Numbered from the stretch's first letter, positions 22,720 through 35,025 are shown. The stretch: 64,000 nucleotides of DNA from Nansenia antarctica (GCA_963989245.1 OZ022352.1:13205211-13269210); one strand, 5' to 3'. Notes: generated by a model from the letters alone, not told the origin. Numbers and translations are program-made.

Positions 22720-23346
22720 TTCTCTCTCTCTCTCTCTCTCGCTCTGTCTCTCAGTCTCTCTCCCTTTCTCATCTGATCTATCTCACTCACTCTATCTCCT
22801 GACACTCTAACTCGTTTTCTCATTCCCTTTCCCCCTCTCTCGAATTTCCTTCTCCTCTCTTTCTTTCTTTCTGTCTTGCTCTACTTTTCTCTCATTCATT
22901 TATTCTCCTCACTTCTTTCCTCCTTCTCCCTTTCTCTTACCTCCCTCTGTCTAACCTCTGTCCTTCCCTCTAACTGTGTCTTTTTTTTCACTCACCCTTC
23001 ACACGTTCACCTTTCAATCCCTCTCCATGTCCCTCCTCTCCCCTCGCCCTCTCTCCACCTCTATCTCCTCTCCTCTCCCCCTCCCTTTCCCCCCCTCTCC
23101 CCTCCCCCTATCTCCCCTCTCTCCCCCCCCTTCACTATCTCTATCTGTGGCTGTGTCGTTTGTTGCTGGCTCTGCCTCTCAGGGAGGTCGAGAGATCAGG
23201 GGCAGATAGAGACGGACTGCTGGTCACCGGTAATGACATGGAGGCTGAGGGGCACTGAGGTCTCCTCTATCGGGATTCAGGGTTTCAGCCATCAGAGAGA
23301 GAGAGGGAGAGAGAGAGAGGGAGAGAGAGAGAGAGAAGGGAGAGAG
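22720..23346. repeat. Pyrimidine-rich simple sequence with terminal GA-rich block
   Basis: CT-rich simple and cryptic repeats run from 22720 to 23140, then about 150 bp of unique DNA, then GAGA-rich sequence at 23296-23346. Open frames here are compositional artefacts. Confidence 0.85.
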
Positions 23347-24880
23347 ATGAAGCGTGAAGCACAGAAATAACCGACTGTTCCATCTGCAAAACCCGCTCTA
23401 AATCTGGGAAAACCCTGTCTAACATCATACGCAGAGAATTCTGGTTTTCCAGAGGGATGATGGTTGAAATCACGGTGGTGTTTTTAAGACCTACAGCGAA
23501 CAACGGATGAATAATTCAATAAACAAGTTCCCCCCGCAGAGTGAACAAAGGAGACAATGGAGTCTTTGAAATCAAGACATCAAACTAACCCAGCCGTCAA
23601 AACATCCAGTCTTCCCCGAAATCTTCATACAAGAGAGCTGATGAGTAACTACGTAGGAAAGGCTCCCTCAGGACACCCACCTGAAAATACCAGTCAAAGG
23701 AATTAGGGCATTTAATAGCATCAAAATGAACAAGTAGATAGGCAGCATAAGAATAGATAGATGAAAGCGATACAAAAGAAATGGGCCAATAACAGGTCAG
23801 AGTCATTTCTGGGAAATGGTAGAATAGTAAACATTACAGCAAAGCCTTCCATCCGTTAGATCTTCTAATGAACAGGATCTCTGTATGACGCCATGGTCCT
23901 TTACTGCCAAAGAAACCTTTATCTACAAAAACATTTGTCATTCCCGTTAGCTGTAGAAAGGGAACAGGCTGTTCACAATAGCGAAAAGTACCTGTTTGAT
24001 GTTCTAGGTTTAGAGAAATAAGTGGGGTTGCTCTGCAGGGGCTATGCAAACAAACCAATTGCCTGTTGGTTGGGATGGCCTCTGTGTCTGTACACACGGG
24101 AACATTGGTGCTGAACGGTTTGCGTCAAAAGAAGAAATGCTGCCCTAATACGCTTATCTGACATATTTCACGAAGGGCATGAAAAAAATATATAGTTTGT
24201 TAAATGCTATTCTTCTATAAATCCACGCTTGGCTAATCTTTGGAAAGTTTGCTTCTGACTCAACAAATAATAAAAACACAAATCTCTCATGTTTAAAGAT
24301 ATTTTCTAGATGGTATTTAATGATATTCCAATGTTTTGAAGCTACAGAGTGGAACGGATAAACCGATCGTTTAGGCAACCTGGTATCACACATCGATAAA
24401 ACCTTAGGGCCAATAGAAAGATATGACTTGTATGAATATACATGTGCATACACTTTATAAATGTTCACAGTAGACATCTAACAAAAGGTCACATTCAATG
24501 AGAAAAGAGATTCCTCGTTCTGACGTTTTCATATGAAACACTAATGGTCAGTAAGCCCATACCCCCCCTACCCCTCTGTCACCACCCTTCTCCACCCCCA
24601 TCCTCCCTCCCTGCACCCCCGTCCGCCCCTTTCTACCCCCTCCACCCTCCTCCACCCACCTCCACCCCTCCTCCACCAGCATCACACACCCACAACCCGC
24701 ATTCTCTCTCAGCTCCCCTGCTGGCTTCTCTGTCGTCGTCATAGTGAATCTGTAGGATCTGCTCTGACAATTGATGTGGCGCAATTGGATTTGCAGTGTG
24801 TCTCTTTCTCCCAGCCTCTCAGAGAGTGTAATCCATGCTGTGACTAATTGAGTGGTCCACCAACACACAGTGTGAAAGGC
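23347..24880. other. Intergenic, no gene seen
   Basis: Unique-looking DNA with a C-rich simple stretch at 24555-24720. No coding exon is recognised. Confidence 0.5.
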
Positions 24881-24884
24881 TGGC

Positions 24885-25378
24885 TGGGAGATTAGTCTGT
24901 GACCTGCCCTCAGATTCTGACTGCCTGTGAGACTGGTCTGTGACCTGCTTCTATTGTCTGACTGCCTGTGAGACTGGTCTGTGACCTGCTTCTATTGTCT
25001 GACTGCCTGTGAGACTGGTCTGTGACCTGCTTCTATTGTCTGACTGCCTGTGAGACTGGTCTGTGACCTGCTCTATTGTCTGACTGGCTGTGAGACTGGT
25101 CTGTGACCTGCTTCTATTGTCTGACTGGCTGTGAGACTGGTCTGTGACCTGCTTCTATTGTCTGACTGGCTGTGAGACTGGTCTGTGACCTGCTCTATTG
25201 TCTGACTGGCTGTGAGACTGGTCTGTGACCTGCTTCTATTGTCTGACTGGCTGTGAGACTGGTCTGTGACCTGCTGTATTGTCTGACTGGCTGTGAGACT
25301 GGTCTGTGACTTGCTCTATTGTCTGACTGCCTGTGAGACTGGTCTGTGACTTGCTCTATTGTCTGACTGCTTGTGAGA
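24885..25378. repeat. 39-41 bp minisatellite, about 12 copies
   Basis: The unit, built on TGTGAGACTGGTCTGTGACC plus TGCTTCTATTGTCTGACTG(C/G)C, is repeated about eleven times with a diverged copy at each end. Some units lack two bases (CTCTATT for CTTCTATT), giving a 39-bp variant. The repeat is continuous with no unique spacers. Confidence 0.95.
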
Positions 25379-26135
25379 TCAACAGCCTGAGAGCATTTGA
25401 AAACGGAAGAAGCACTGCCCTACTTGACCTTGTCCGATAAGGACGCATATTTTTTCGATTTCTTTCGTGGTACATTTCGCCTATCGAATACCCTGATCTA
25501 AATGTATTACCGATCGAGACGCAGACAATATGCTTTAAAAAGCTAGCAGATATTTCGACAGAACAGAAAACGTACAGCTACCTGAACCTGTCCGTTAGGG
25601 ACACTCATTTATCTTCGCTATTTGACCACGTCTGCTCCTGTGACCAATAAATCACTGTAACCCTCTCGACAGACTACAATAGGAAGCAGCTGAGAGCCAG
25701 AGTGTCTGGGTGTCATAGGCAACAGGGTGATGACTCACCACAGCTGTGCCACTGCCACCTGTCTGACCACCGCTATCCCACAAGGCACAGCTCTCACTCA
25801 TCACGGACACTCTTAGGAAGAGAAGAGAGGCTCCGTGATACAACAAGCTTAAAACCACTCTGCCCTGCTGGTGCACTCACCGTGGCGATCATTCCCGACT
25901 TACACAATCCCCACGCCACGGGGGGGTTCTCACCGCTGTCATGGTCATGTCCTCATCTTTGATAGACTCCTAATCTGATTTAGAGGAAGGGAGGCGAGCT
26001 CTTTTACCCACAGAGGATTTGAATAGAGGACAATGAGTCATCTATCTTAATTGGAAACTTTCCATTAATGACTGTCCAAGGTGATACACCCACCCCCTTT
26101 CACATCACACACTCGCCAAACCAGACACACTCGCT
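25379..26135. other. Intergenic, no gene seen; two diverged short direct repeats
   Basis: Mainly unique DNA. Two related segments, each with a GTCC...GGAC hairpin core, lie near 25421-25450 and 25577-25607. Confidence 0.45.
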
Positions 26136-26192
26136 CACACACCCACACTGAATACGGACACGCACGCACACACGCACGCACGCATATAGACT
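26136..26192. repeat. Imperfect CA/CACG-rich microsatellite
   Basis: Alternating CACA, CACG and CACGCA units. Confidence 0.8.
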
Positions 26193-26399
26193 CTGTATTG
26201 TATGTGACACAAAAACGATGACATTAAAGACGAAGAATGCATTCAGCATCGTATTCGAAGACTCGCCTCAGACCGTGCCAGCATCTGAGAAGTCCCTCAA
26301 CAAACACATCCAACAAAAGGCAGTAAATGAATGAACCAGAAATAGATAGTGACTCGGTATATATATATACGCACCTGCATGATTCCATTGAGCAAGACC

Positions 26400-26700
26400 G
26401 TCTGTCTCTCCCTCTCTCTCTCTCCCTCAGACCGGGGCTGGCAGAGTGAGTCTTCAACCCAGCGAGACGGGGAGACTGGGGCTCAGCTGCAGAAACTGAC
26501 ATCATCCTTTACCGGAGAGGAGGTTTTCCCCCTCCCGTTATCTGCACCCTCCTCTCTCTCTCTCTCTCGCTCTCTCCGTCTCTCTCTCTCACTCACTCGC
26601 ACCGTACAGTACGTCTACCCCCCTTCTCCCTCCCTCCCCCCCTCTCCCTCTCTCTCTCCCTCTCTCTTTTACTCTCTCTCTCTCTCGCGCGCGCTATCGT
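26400..26700. repeat. CT-rich simple sequence
   Basis: Several CTCTCT blocks are interrupted by about 100 bp of unique DNA at 26430-26550. The repeat ends in TCTCGCGCGCGC. Confidence 0.85.
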
Positions 26701-27365
26701 CCCTGTCGCTCTGTCTTTTCTCAGACCGTCTCTGGTTTTTTAAAGAAGCCCCCCAGTCAGCGAGGAGACACCTTGGCACCGGAATTAAGTCTCGACGTTC
26801 CGTGGCAGGTGCTAGACTTTTAAGCCATTGCTTTACACGGCCGACCCCGGACAGATTGTTTCTCTATCAGTCTTGTTAATCAGGGGGGGGGTTTTCGAAA
26901 CAGTCGTCATGTAGAAAAGACTGTGGGGGTATATATCGCCCTACCTGGGGGTGTTGTAATCCCTCCAAAGCTTTACTCGCCTAGGACGATAGATACCTAG
27001 GTTGAGCCTCAATCGTCTAAATTGGCTCTCTCTCCTCGTCGCCCTTTCCCTTTGTCTGCGCTGATCCGAAAACATTTAGGGAGATGAAAGCAATATCGCC
27101 TACTGGGGAACCCTGATTTCACCAATCCAATTATTTTCAGAGCAGTGTGATTGAAGGAGGAGAGGGAAGGAGAGGAAAGCGTATGTTTGAGACTGAACCC
27201 TGGCCCTGTGTTCGAGGGGGAGAGCCTACATGTTGCTGTCCATGGTGCTGATTAAAGCTGAAGGAGACATCACTAAAGGACAGGGGGTGACACCGCACAG
27301 ACCCTGCAGGAAATAGCCTTGAAAGGAATGGGCAGAAAAACCAGTTTGAGGTGGTGCAGAGCCTT
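26700..27365. other. No coding exon seen; CpG-containing unique DNA
   Basis: GC-balanced unique DNA with scattered CpG sites (CGCGCGCG at the left edge, CGGCCGACCCCGG near 26840). It could be a promoter or a non-coding exon, but no splice site can be fixed. Confidence 0.4.
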
Positions 27366-27882
27366 AATAAACACACACACACGTGCACGCGCACATTTGC
27401 ACATACACACACACACGCGGGCTTGCACATACACACACACGCGCGTGTGCACGCGCACACACACACCCCGCTAGCGCCTGCCTCCTCTCTCCTATCCTCC
27501 ATGGGCATTTCTCTACGTCTCAACTCATTTAGGCTTACATTCATCATGGTAAGGTAACAGTGGCAGGTGGGATTAAAATGGATTAGCCCTATTAAAGGAA
27601 TGTGTGGTGCATATTACACTAAGACCCACGCATACACAGCTGCCCAGAGAATCACATACACATTTATCTGCACATTACAGTAACACACACACACACACAC
27701 ACACAGTCTCACACTAGCACAGACGAACAGAATCACACACAGATACACATGCATACACAATCACACACTCACAAGGGTGCATATGCACACACACACACAC
27801 ACAGTCTCACACTAGCACAGACAAACAGAATCACACACAGATACACATGCATACACAATCACACACTCACAAGTGTGCATAT

Positions 27883-27920
<38 letters not shown>
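27366..27920. repeat. CA/GCAC-rich microsatellites with a 98-bp duplicated block
   Basis: CA-rich tracts occur at 27366-27465, 27682-27704, 27787-27802 and 27884-27918. The block starting AGTCTCACACTAGCACAGAC at 27705 recurs at 27803 with very few changes, so two copies of a 98-bp unit lie in tandem. Confidence 0.9.
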
Positions 27921-28157
27921 GCACAAAGGAGAGGCTCATGCAGGCAGAGCAGCTGACAGGTCTGGTTGATGTTGACGTTTAGGGTGACAGGAAGGGGACG
28001 TGAGGGAGGGATGACGTTGTGAATATGGCTGCTGCTCTGCCTCACTGTGGACCACGTTCTGTTGTCTTAACTCTCCTCTCAAGAGGTAGCTTTAGAACCT
28101 ATCCTCCTTGTTTCCATAGTGACACTTTTCCTCCTTTGTGCGAGTGTGTATATGTCC

Positions 28158-28158
28158 A

Positions 28159-28197
<39 letters not shown>

Positions 28198-28218
28198 GTG
28201 TGTGTGAGTGTGCGTGTG

Positions 28219-28285
<67 letters not shown>

Positions 28286-28312
28286 CAGAGCGAGAGAGAG
28301 TGAGAGAAGGAA
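28158..28312. repeat. (TG)n microsatellite grading into (GA)n
   Basis: TG repeats with TGCG and TGTA interruptions run to about 28265, followed by GAGAGA-rich sequence. Confidence 0.95.
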
Positions 28313-29220
28313 GGAAAAGAGAGGGAGGAGGAGAGATGGGTGGCGAGATAAGTTGGTGCACCTAAATGTGTTTGCTATAAAAAGAACCCACATTCCACAT
28401 TGCTTGTACAAATCTGTTGACGTGACGTTCCATGCTATTTTTCTGCATAAAGGGATGGTCTCCCTTCTCAATGTTACTTTGCCTTGAACAGCAAGTGGTT
28501 TGTCTTCCCTGACAACCAATTTTGTTCCCCAAAAAATGAATTGGTATTGTTGGAATCGATTTGTTGCACTCGGCCTGACCATTTCACTGAATTACTGTAC
28601 GAAATGTAAGAAGCATTCATCTACGAAAGAGGTACGGTGCAATGTATCTGGATACACAGATACCCTGGCTAATAGCTACAATAAACTGTTAAAGCTACCA
28701 ACTAAAATTGGTAGCATGCAGTAAGCTAATGAATTATTAATCATGGATGTAATGAGGGAATTGTATCATTTTCAAACCTACCTGTGTGTGTTAGGGAGAT
28801 TGATGGAAGAAAAACAGAGCCAGTTGGTTTGGGATGGAGGGAATGTGTGCGTGCGTGCGTGCGTGCGTGTCTGTGTGTGTGTGTGTGTGTGTTTGTGTGT
28901 GTATTTGCACATGTGCTGGCGTGTGTAAATCTCTGCTCATGGCCCAGTAGGAATCAACCCAAAGAACAAGCTTAGCTGGGGAGCAAATCCCCTCTCCCCT
29001 CTCCCCCCCCCCTCCCCCCCTTCCCCCCCTGCCCTCCACCATCTCAGTCAGCCAGGTTCCACCTCAGTGAGTCAATATCAGAGCCAAGGACATCGGCGGC
29101 ATCACTGAGACAGTGAGTTGACAAATCATAAAGGGATTTTCTAAACTGAGACGTCCGCCATCTTGGGTTGTCACAATGTGTGTGTCTAATACAAGGTGAC
29201 ACCTGACATATGAATTAAAT
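28313..29220. other. Intergenic, no gene seen; includes short GTGC/TG repeat
   Basis: Unique DNA with a (TGCG)n-(TG)n microsatellite at 28845-28905 and a C-rich stretch at 29000-29040. Confidence 0.5.
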
Positions 29221-29226
29221 GATGTG

Positions 29227-29291
29227 TGTGGTATATGATGTATGAGGTATATGATGTATGAGGTATATGATGTGTGAGGTATATGATGTAT
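29227..29291. repeat. 16-bp tandem repeat derived from a LINE target duplication
   Basis: Four copies of a unit built on GGTATATGATGTATGA. The first contains TGTGGTATATGATG (29227-29240), which also occurs at 30184-30197 on the far side of the LINE fragment. Confidence 0.8.
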
Positions 29292-30186
29292 GTGAATGAA
29301 TGAATGAATGAATGAATGGTCTTTATTGTCATTGATATAGTACAGGTACCAAACAACGACATTTGGGAGGGGGGGCTCCCCTGGTGCTAGGAAAAGAAAA
29401 GAAAAAAACTAAAGAAAAACAAGAAGGGAAAGGAGCTGGTTTACATAAATAAAGGCTATGTACACTATCCACTATACTATACTGTACCAATAAAACACTG
29501 TGCTGTACTTTATGCTATGCTATACCTATTCTAACATTTCCTATTCTCTGCAACCTTATGTACCCTAGGGTTGTCATATTGCACATAGTGTTATTGCACA
29601 TTCATTTAAAGTGTCGCAGTTTGCAGGCTTGAAATGTACACATTTGTGCCTCAGCACTACACCTGATTTTCAATCCAGCAGCTGCCATCAATCCGTTCAG
29701 ACTGTCCAGGGCCCAGAACCTAGGTCTTTGCTGTGTTCAGGGCCTGGATGGCCCTGGGGTAGAAGCTGAGCTTCAGTCTGTTTGTCCTTGCGGCCATGGT
29801 CCTGTACCGCCTGTTCGAGGGCAGCCGAGCAAAGTGTTCGTACCCAGGGTGGGATGGGTCTCTGGAGATCTTGGAGGCCTTCCTGAGGCAGCGTGTGTTG
29901 TACAGCTCTTCCAGAGAGGGGAGGGGGGCGCCGGTGATCTTCTGGGCCGTTCTCACGACTCTATGTAGCGCATTCCTCTCTGCGGCTGTGCAGCTGGAGA
30001 ACCAGTTGCAGATGCAGTAGGTGAGGATGCTCTCCACTGCGCAGCGGTAGAAGGCCACCAGCATCTCCTGTCTGAAGTGGTCTTTCCTGAGGACTCTCAG
30101 GAAGAAGAGCCGCTGTTGTGCCTTCTTGATGATGGCTGCTGTGTTGTTCTTCCAGGACAGGTCATCCTGTATGTGCACCCCCATGT
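29292..30186 (-). mobile_element. 5'-truncated LINE, 3' end on the left
   Basis: Read on the minus strand, this is the end of a reverse-transcriptase ORF, then a 3' UTR with an ACAATAAAGACC motif and a tail of (ATTC)n at 29292-29318. Flanking 14-bp copies of TGTGGTATATGATG are taken as the target duplication. A second copy of the same tail lies at 59991-60250. The clade is uncertain. Confidence 0.85.
29720..30184 (-). pseudogene. C-terminal fragment of LINE ORF2 (reverse transcriptase thumb and beyond)
   Basis: An open frame of about 154 residues starts at the truncation point. It contains GVHIQDDLSW, KKAQQRLFFLR, YNTRCLRKA and RRYR, which are typical of the region after the catalytic core of fish LINE reverse transcriptases. 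It lacks the endonuclease and the YADD catalytic core, so it cannot work alone. It lies within the 5'-truncated element. Confidence 0.85.
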
Positions 30187-30197
30187 GGTATATGATG

Positions 30198-30905
30198 CCA
30201 CTAAGCCAGCTAAAGCTCTTTCATTCCTTCTGTCATTCACAATTCTAATAATGAACAAAAAATTCTGAGACACAAAATCCCCCCATGTGTCTCAGAATAT
30301 CCACTTTATCCCCCCCCCCAAAAAACCCACTATCAATCTTTTAAAAATCCAATAAATTATAGCAACACTACCTTAGCCGTAGCAACTACTTTTCTCCATG
30401 TCAAAAAGTAGCCTGCAAAAAGCCGTGTCTGCCCAGCTCCCTAACATCTGAATGTGACGTTTGACTATTGTATTAAATTGGATCTCTTCTCCATCAGCGG
30501 TCTCGGCACAGTAGGTAAGTAGGAGTTCCTGACAAGTACTGGGCTGGTTCTGGGAACTGTCAGTTCATCAGAAGGAGAGGGAAAGCAGAAAAAGCGCGCT
30601 GGGATTGGACGGTTCATGTCAGGCCCGCTGACTGAAGTCTGAGCTGCACTGAGCTACAAACATAATGGTTGAACTCCGGCTTCAGCCTGGATACCTCACA
30701 CACACACCGCACTACCTGGGCTTCTCTACAAAAACACAGCGTGACAGTTTGAGAAGTTCTAATGGTACAAACCCGCCTGGTTCAGCCATCCAGACTGACA
30801 CCTCCTACTTGATTATTACCTAGCCGTGGTGAGGTCAGTAAAGTCGTATTTCATGCAAAAATGCTAATGCTAATCAAGGCACCTAATTAGAGCTCCCGCA
30901 GAGAT
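30198..30905. other. Intergenic, no gene seen
   Basis: Unique-looking DNA; no repeat family or exon is recognised. Confidence 0.45.
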
Positions 30906-30910
30906 CAAGG

Positions 30911-30998
30911 ATGTGTGTGTTTGCGTCTGTGCGTGTACGTGCACGCGTGGCGTGCGTGTGAGTGTGTGTGCGTGCGTGCTTGTGTGTGCACGTGAGGG
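30911..30998. repeat. Imperfect TG/GCGTG microsatellite
   Basis: TG-rich with CGTG and TGCG interruptions. Confidence 0.85.
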
Positions 30999-31210
30999 TG
31001 ACTATAGATCAGTCCACAGTTCTTTCTTCACTTTTCTATTTTGTCTTGAATCAATCCCCAGAGTGGAACAATACCTATTTCTCTGTGTATAATTGGACTG
31101 GATGACAGGCACATCTGAAGTCAGCAGATGAAAGCCTCTCTTGACAATGGAGTGTCTGGCCTGTGACATGACTTGAATGAGGAGGAGATAACACTGATAC
31201 ACTCTATCTC

Positions 31211-31229
31211 TCACACACACACTCACACA

Positions 31230-31290
<61 letters not shown>
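31211..31290. repeat. (CA)n microsatellite
   Basis: About 40 CA units with two CTCA interruptions at the left end. Confidence 0.97.
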
Positions 31291-31292
<2 letters not shown>

Positions 31293-31628
31293 GAATTCAC
31301 ACTAAATAATGATACGTTTATACACCGGCACAAAATATTGTCAACCTCAACCATACTGAACATTTTGCTGAGGAATGCAGATAGCGATATTACGATATGA
31401 TTTGTACAATAAACGTTAATCTCTGCAGCAGAAGGAACACATCTCATTTGTTCACACACAAATTATTTCAAGATAAAATGTACGACTTCCAAGAGCAAAC
31501 ATTTGTCACCAACAGAGGATTCTGCTTGCTCTGCATAGTGTTAGAAGAAGCAGATTGTAAGTCTGAATAGTTGCCAGCAAAACAAATTATCATTCAATTT
31601 CCAGTCTTCTCACTTGTATATTTATATC
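31291..31628. other. Intergenic, no gene seen
   Basis: AT-rich unique DNA. Confidence 0.45.
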
Positions 31629-31668
31629 CTAGTGTGAGTGTGTGTGTGAGAGTGCTTACACACAAACA

Positions 31669-31706
<38 letters not shown>
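31629..31706. repeat. TG then CA microsatellite pair
   Basis: A short (GT)n block and a longer (CA)n block are separated by about 20 bases, so the pair could form a weak hairpin. Confidence 0.85.
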
Positions 31707-31709
<3 letters not shown>

Positions 31710-31937
31710 GTAACAGATTGTGAACTAAGCTCTGAGAATTCATCGCCAAACAGTACTCAAGAGGGCATTTGTAAACAAAGCGACCACAATCTCAACTTTC
31801 GAAACAGAAAAGCTCCAAAAGCACAAAATGTTTCTGCGTCAGTGTATTTGCTGTTCACTTTGTCGCCAGGGAAACCACCATTACCCAAACATCTACACTG
31901 ACAGACACTTACATTAAAAGCTTTGTCTCCTTCCCCC

Positions 31938-31974
31938 CCCCTCACCCTTCTCTCTCTCTCTCACCATCTCCCTC

Positions 31975-32005
<31 letters not shown>

Positions 32006-32008
32006 CTC

Positions 32009-32096
<88 letters not shown>
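31938..32096. repeat. (CT)n microsatellite
   Basis: About 150 bp, of which the last 80 are uninterrupted CT. Long Ser/Leu or Arg/Glu frames on the two strands come from this repeat. Confidence 0.98.
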
Positions 32097-32099
<3 letters not shown>

Positions 32100-33025
32100 T
32101 TCCTCTTCAGTCCAGTTTCCATCAAGCACCCAGTCGGGGGGGTAAACATCTCAGGTATATTTCAAAGTCACCGTTTTATATCAAATCAAATAAATAAAAA
32201 AGCTCATATTCTTCCATTGTCTCCCATCATTAAACCGTATCGAAGCCACAATGATATCACACAATACATGATTCAATACTGCTCCTAGTTCTAAACTGCA
32301 ATATTCCTGAAAATAGAACATTGATTTATCTATCTCCAGTTGGCCCCATTTATGTCCACTAATGATCCCCCGCGTGTCTCAGTGTGTACAACGGAATGGC
32401 GCGTTTACATTGATGAATAAAATAAGACTTGTAGACATATAATAGTATCCATAGATCACGTTGACACAGTGTCCAAAAGTGATTGGTTTTCTGTTTGCCC
32501 TCTAAATCCCCTTCACATATAGATCTGAAAACAGCCTCTTGAAATATGTATTTTAAATTCCCACCGAGGGGGAGTAAGACTTATAAGTCGGACAGTGATT
32601 TCGAAATAGACGCATTCAATCTCTCTGTTGTACAACATAATATGCGCCGCGTGAGACCGTGCAACCGAAAATATTCAGAGAAATAACCAAAAACAACATC
32701 TTCAGCAATCAAATGAAGTATATTGAATGCTTTTGCCTTTACAAAACCTAGTTTTGACACGGCTCCTAGTGAGTCTTTGAATAATAACTTTGCTATGGAA
32801 AAACGTTAGTTTTGGACATAACGAAGGGGAGAGCGGAGGACATGATAATCTCTACCCCAGCAGAGTGTGTTCATCATAGCAGGCCTCCCTGACACGTTGG
32901 TCAGCAGCAGTAGGTGGTATGATGTGTCCGATGTGTAAGTGGCTCTCAGAATGCAGGATAGGCTGTCACAGAGAGACCCTCAGGGGGGCAATGTCAAGCT
33001 GTGTCTGGCTGCAGAATGGCCTCTT
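32097..33025. other. Intergenic, no gene seen
   Basis: AT-rich, unique-looking DNA without a recognised exon or transposon. Confidence 0.45.
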
Positions 33026-33195
33026 CTCTCACTCTCTCTCTCTATCGCCCTCTCTCTCTCTCCCTCTCTCTCCCTCTCTCTCTCTCTCTCTCCCTCTCTC
33101 CCTCTCTCTCTGTTTTTGTGGCTGCAGTATGCCCCCTTCTCTCTCTCTCTCTCTCTCTCCTTCCCTCTCTCTCTCTCTCTCTCTCTCTGTTTTCA
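33026..33195. repeat. (CT)n microsatellite, two blocks
   Basis: Two CT-rich blocks are separated by a short GTTTT(T/C)(G/A)TG(G/C)CTGCAG segment that recurs after the second block, so a block of about 80 bp has been duplicated. Confidence 0.9.
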
Positions 33196-35025
33196 TGCCT
33201 GCAGAGTGGGCCCTTCTCTCTGGTGTTTGTGTGTGAGTGAGCGGGTGTAAATCTCTCCTCAGCAGCGTGTTGGGATGGCTGTTTGGGGACTGGCTGAGAG
33301 AGCAGGAGAGCTGGCTCACAAGGGCCCAGATTGATGAAGTGATGGTGATGGATGGAGGTAATAAAGGGCTGGATGTCCTGTCGGTTGGCCGTGATGAGGC
33401 TGGTATGAATCACCCGTCTGGGGCCGCTGAACATGACTCTGCTCAATCCCCAGGCAGGATTCTCCCACCTCTCTACTCCACCACCCCTCCATCGCCTCCG
33501 TCCCTCCATCCCTCCATCCCTCCACCACACAGCAGCCGTGACCGCCCATAAGCATGAAGGCAACTCTGCCCAAATGGCGCAAAGAACACACATCCAACAA
33601 CATGACATTAATGATGACGGTACGTCTACTACATTTACGACATACGTTACAACAGATGTCCAAACGCCAGCCTTAACTGCATCGGAAACATAGTCTCCGC
33701 ATACTATAGTTGTCAGTGGATGTTGTTCATTTGAGGAGCACTGTTTAACTGGTATTACATTCGTGTTCAAACATCGCTAGCTGAGTTGATTGAGGACGTG
33801 CGAGGAAAAACAATCCAATCAGCTCGGTCTTCTTTGAGAGGGTCGTTGGAATAGAGACGGCGGTGTTTGTGTCAACATAATCAGTTAATGATCGGAGATG
33901 ATAATTGGTAGTTGGCTGTTCGAGGATGCTTGTTGTGGCCTGTGAGGTTAGCCGCGTGGCCCACCCTCTGATAAAAGAGCTCGCATCCAGGGGGTTTCAA
34001 AGTGCCACGGCGCGGTAGGGGACGCAATTTATCACTGTTGCATGAATATTCATCACAAGTTATTTTTCCCTTCAGGGGATTGTGGGAACGCGAGCTGCTG
34101 TGTTAAGTCTGTTCTATATGGAGCTGTTTGAAGACACCTGAACCTATTGGCCTCTCATTACCAGCCTGCTGCCCTGCACTGAGCTGCCTTACGGGGGAGG
34201 AAAAAGCCACCACGCTTCATTAAAATAAAAAGGAAGGAAATTCACTTTTCTCTGCACTAACAAGGGCAGGGGCCAGACCAAGTCATACTATCATGCATTC
34301 CCCCCCACTTCCTGCATGCGATGCATTCTATAGCAGGCAAGGCCGTGTGATTGGGATTGTACTTGTGTTCGATAGTGGGGCTGCACGGGAGGGGTAGGGG
34401 GCAGGGGGAGAGGAGGGATGGAGGGATGGATTTGCCGGTCGGTCTGGGTTGAGAGGGTTTGGGTGGAACCAGACTGAGCCTTGCTGTTATCAATTTGGGA
34501 ACATTTGCCGTTTCTTCTCTGCCCCCGTCTCCCAGGCGGGGACCCAGAGTGCCAGGGATTGGTTTCTGGCCGTCTTTTTAGTGCTTTATCAGACCTGCAG
34601 GCTTCTCAGCGCCGTCCCCTAGATTACAGCGGAGGGAGGGGGCCGTGACTGACAGGCCTTGGCCTAAGCTGTCCCTGGGGGGGTGGGGGGATTTGTTGAA
34701 GGCTGCTACGACTCCGTACTTCTCTTACAATTTTTCTCCAGGCTGGTTTTCAGACTGTCAGGCTGAGAGAAAGCCCTCTCTGCATAATTTAACGGATCTC
34801 CCTCCTCTTTTCACTCTTCGACTGCTTTGCAGTAGGTACCACACTGTTGTTTAGAGGGAAGACTAATGGAGTGTGTCATAAGGTGTTAACGTTGTGTATC
34901 TTTAATTGTAACAGAACAAAACAGTAAGGCTCCCTTTCAAGTGTGCTATTCTAATACATACAGTATATAGCCCTGGCGTAACACACCTTTATCCAGAGAC
35001 AGTTACAGGAGCATATTATAGAGTT
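33196..35025. other. Intergenic; contains a candidate conserved non-coding stretch
   Basis: No coding exon. The stretch at about 33780-34220 is complex unique DNA with the palindrome ATGAATATTCAT (POU/octamer-like) and AT-rich homeobox-type cores (TTAATGAT, GATAATTGG). This composition is common in developmental enhancers, but nothing proves function. Confidence 0.35.

Noticed and set aside
24885..25378. CRISPR-like array
   Set aside because: Tandem units are contiguous with no unique spacers, and the context is a vertebrate genome.
33042..33770. A 242-residue minus-strand open frame
   Set aside because: A third of it is Arg/Glu from the CT microsatellite, and the rest has no recognised domain.
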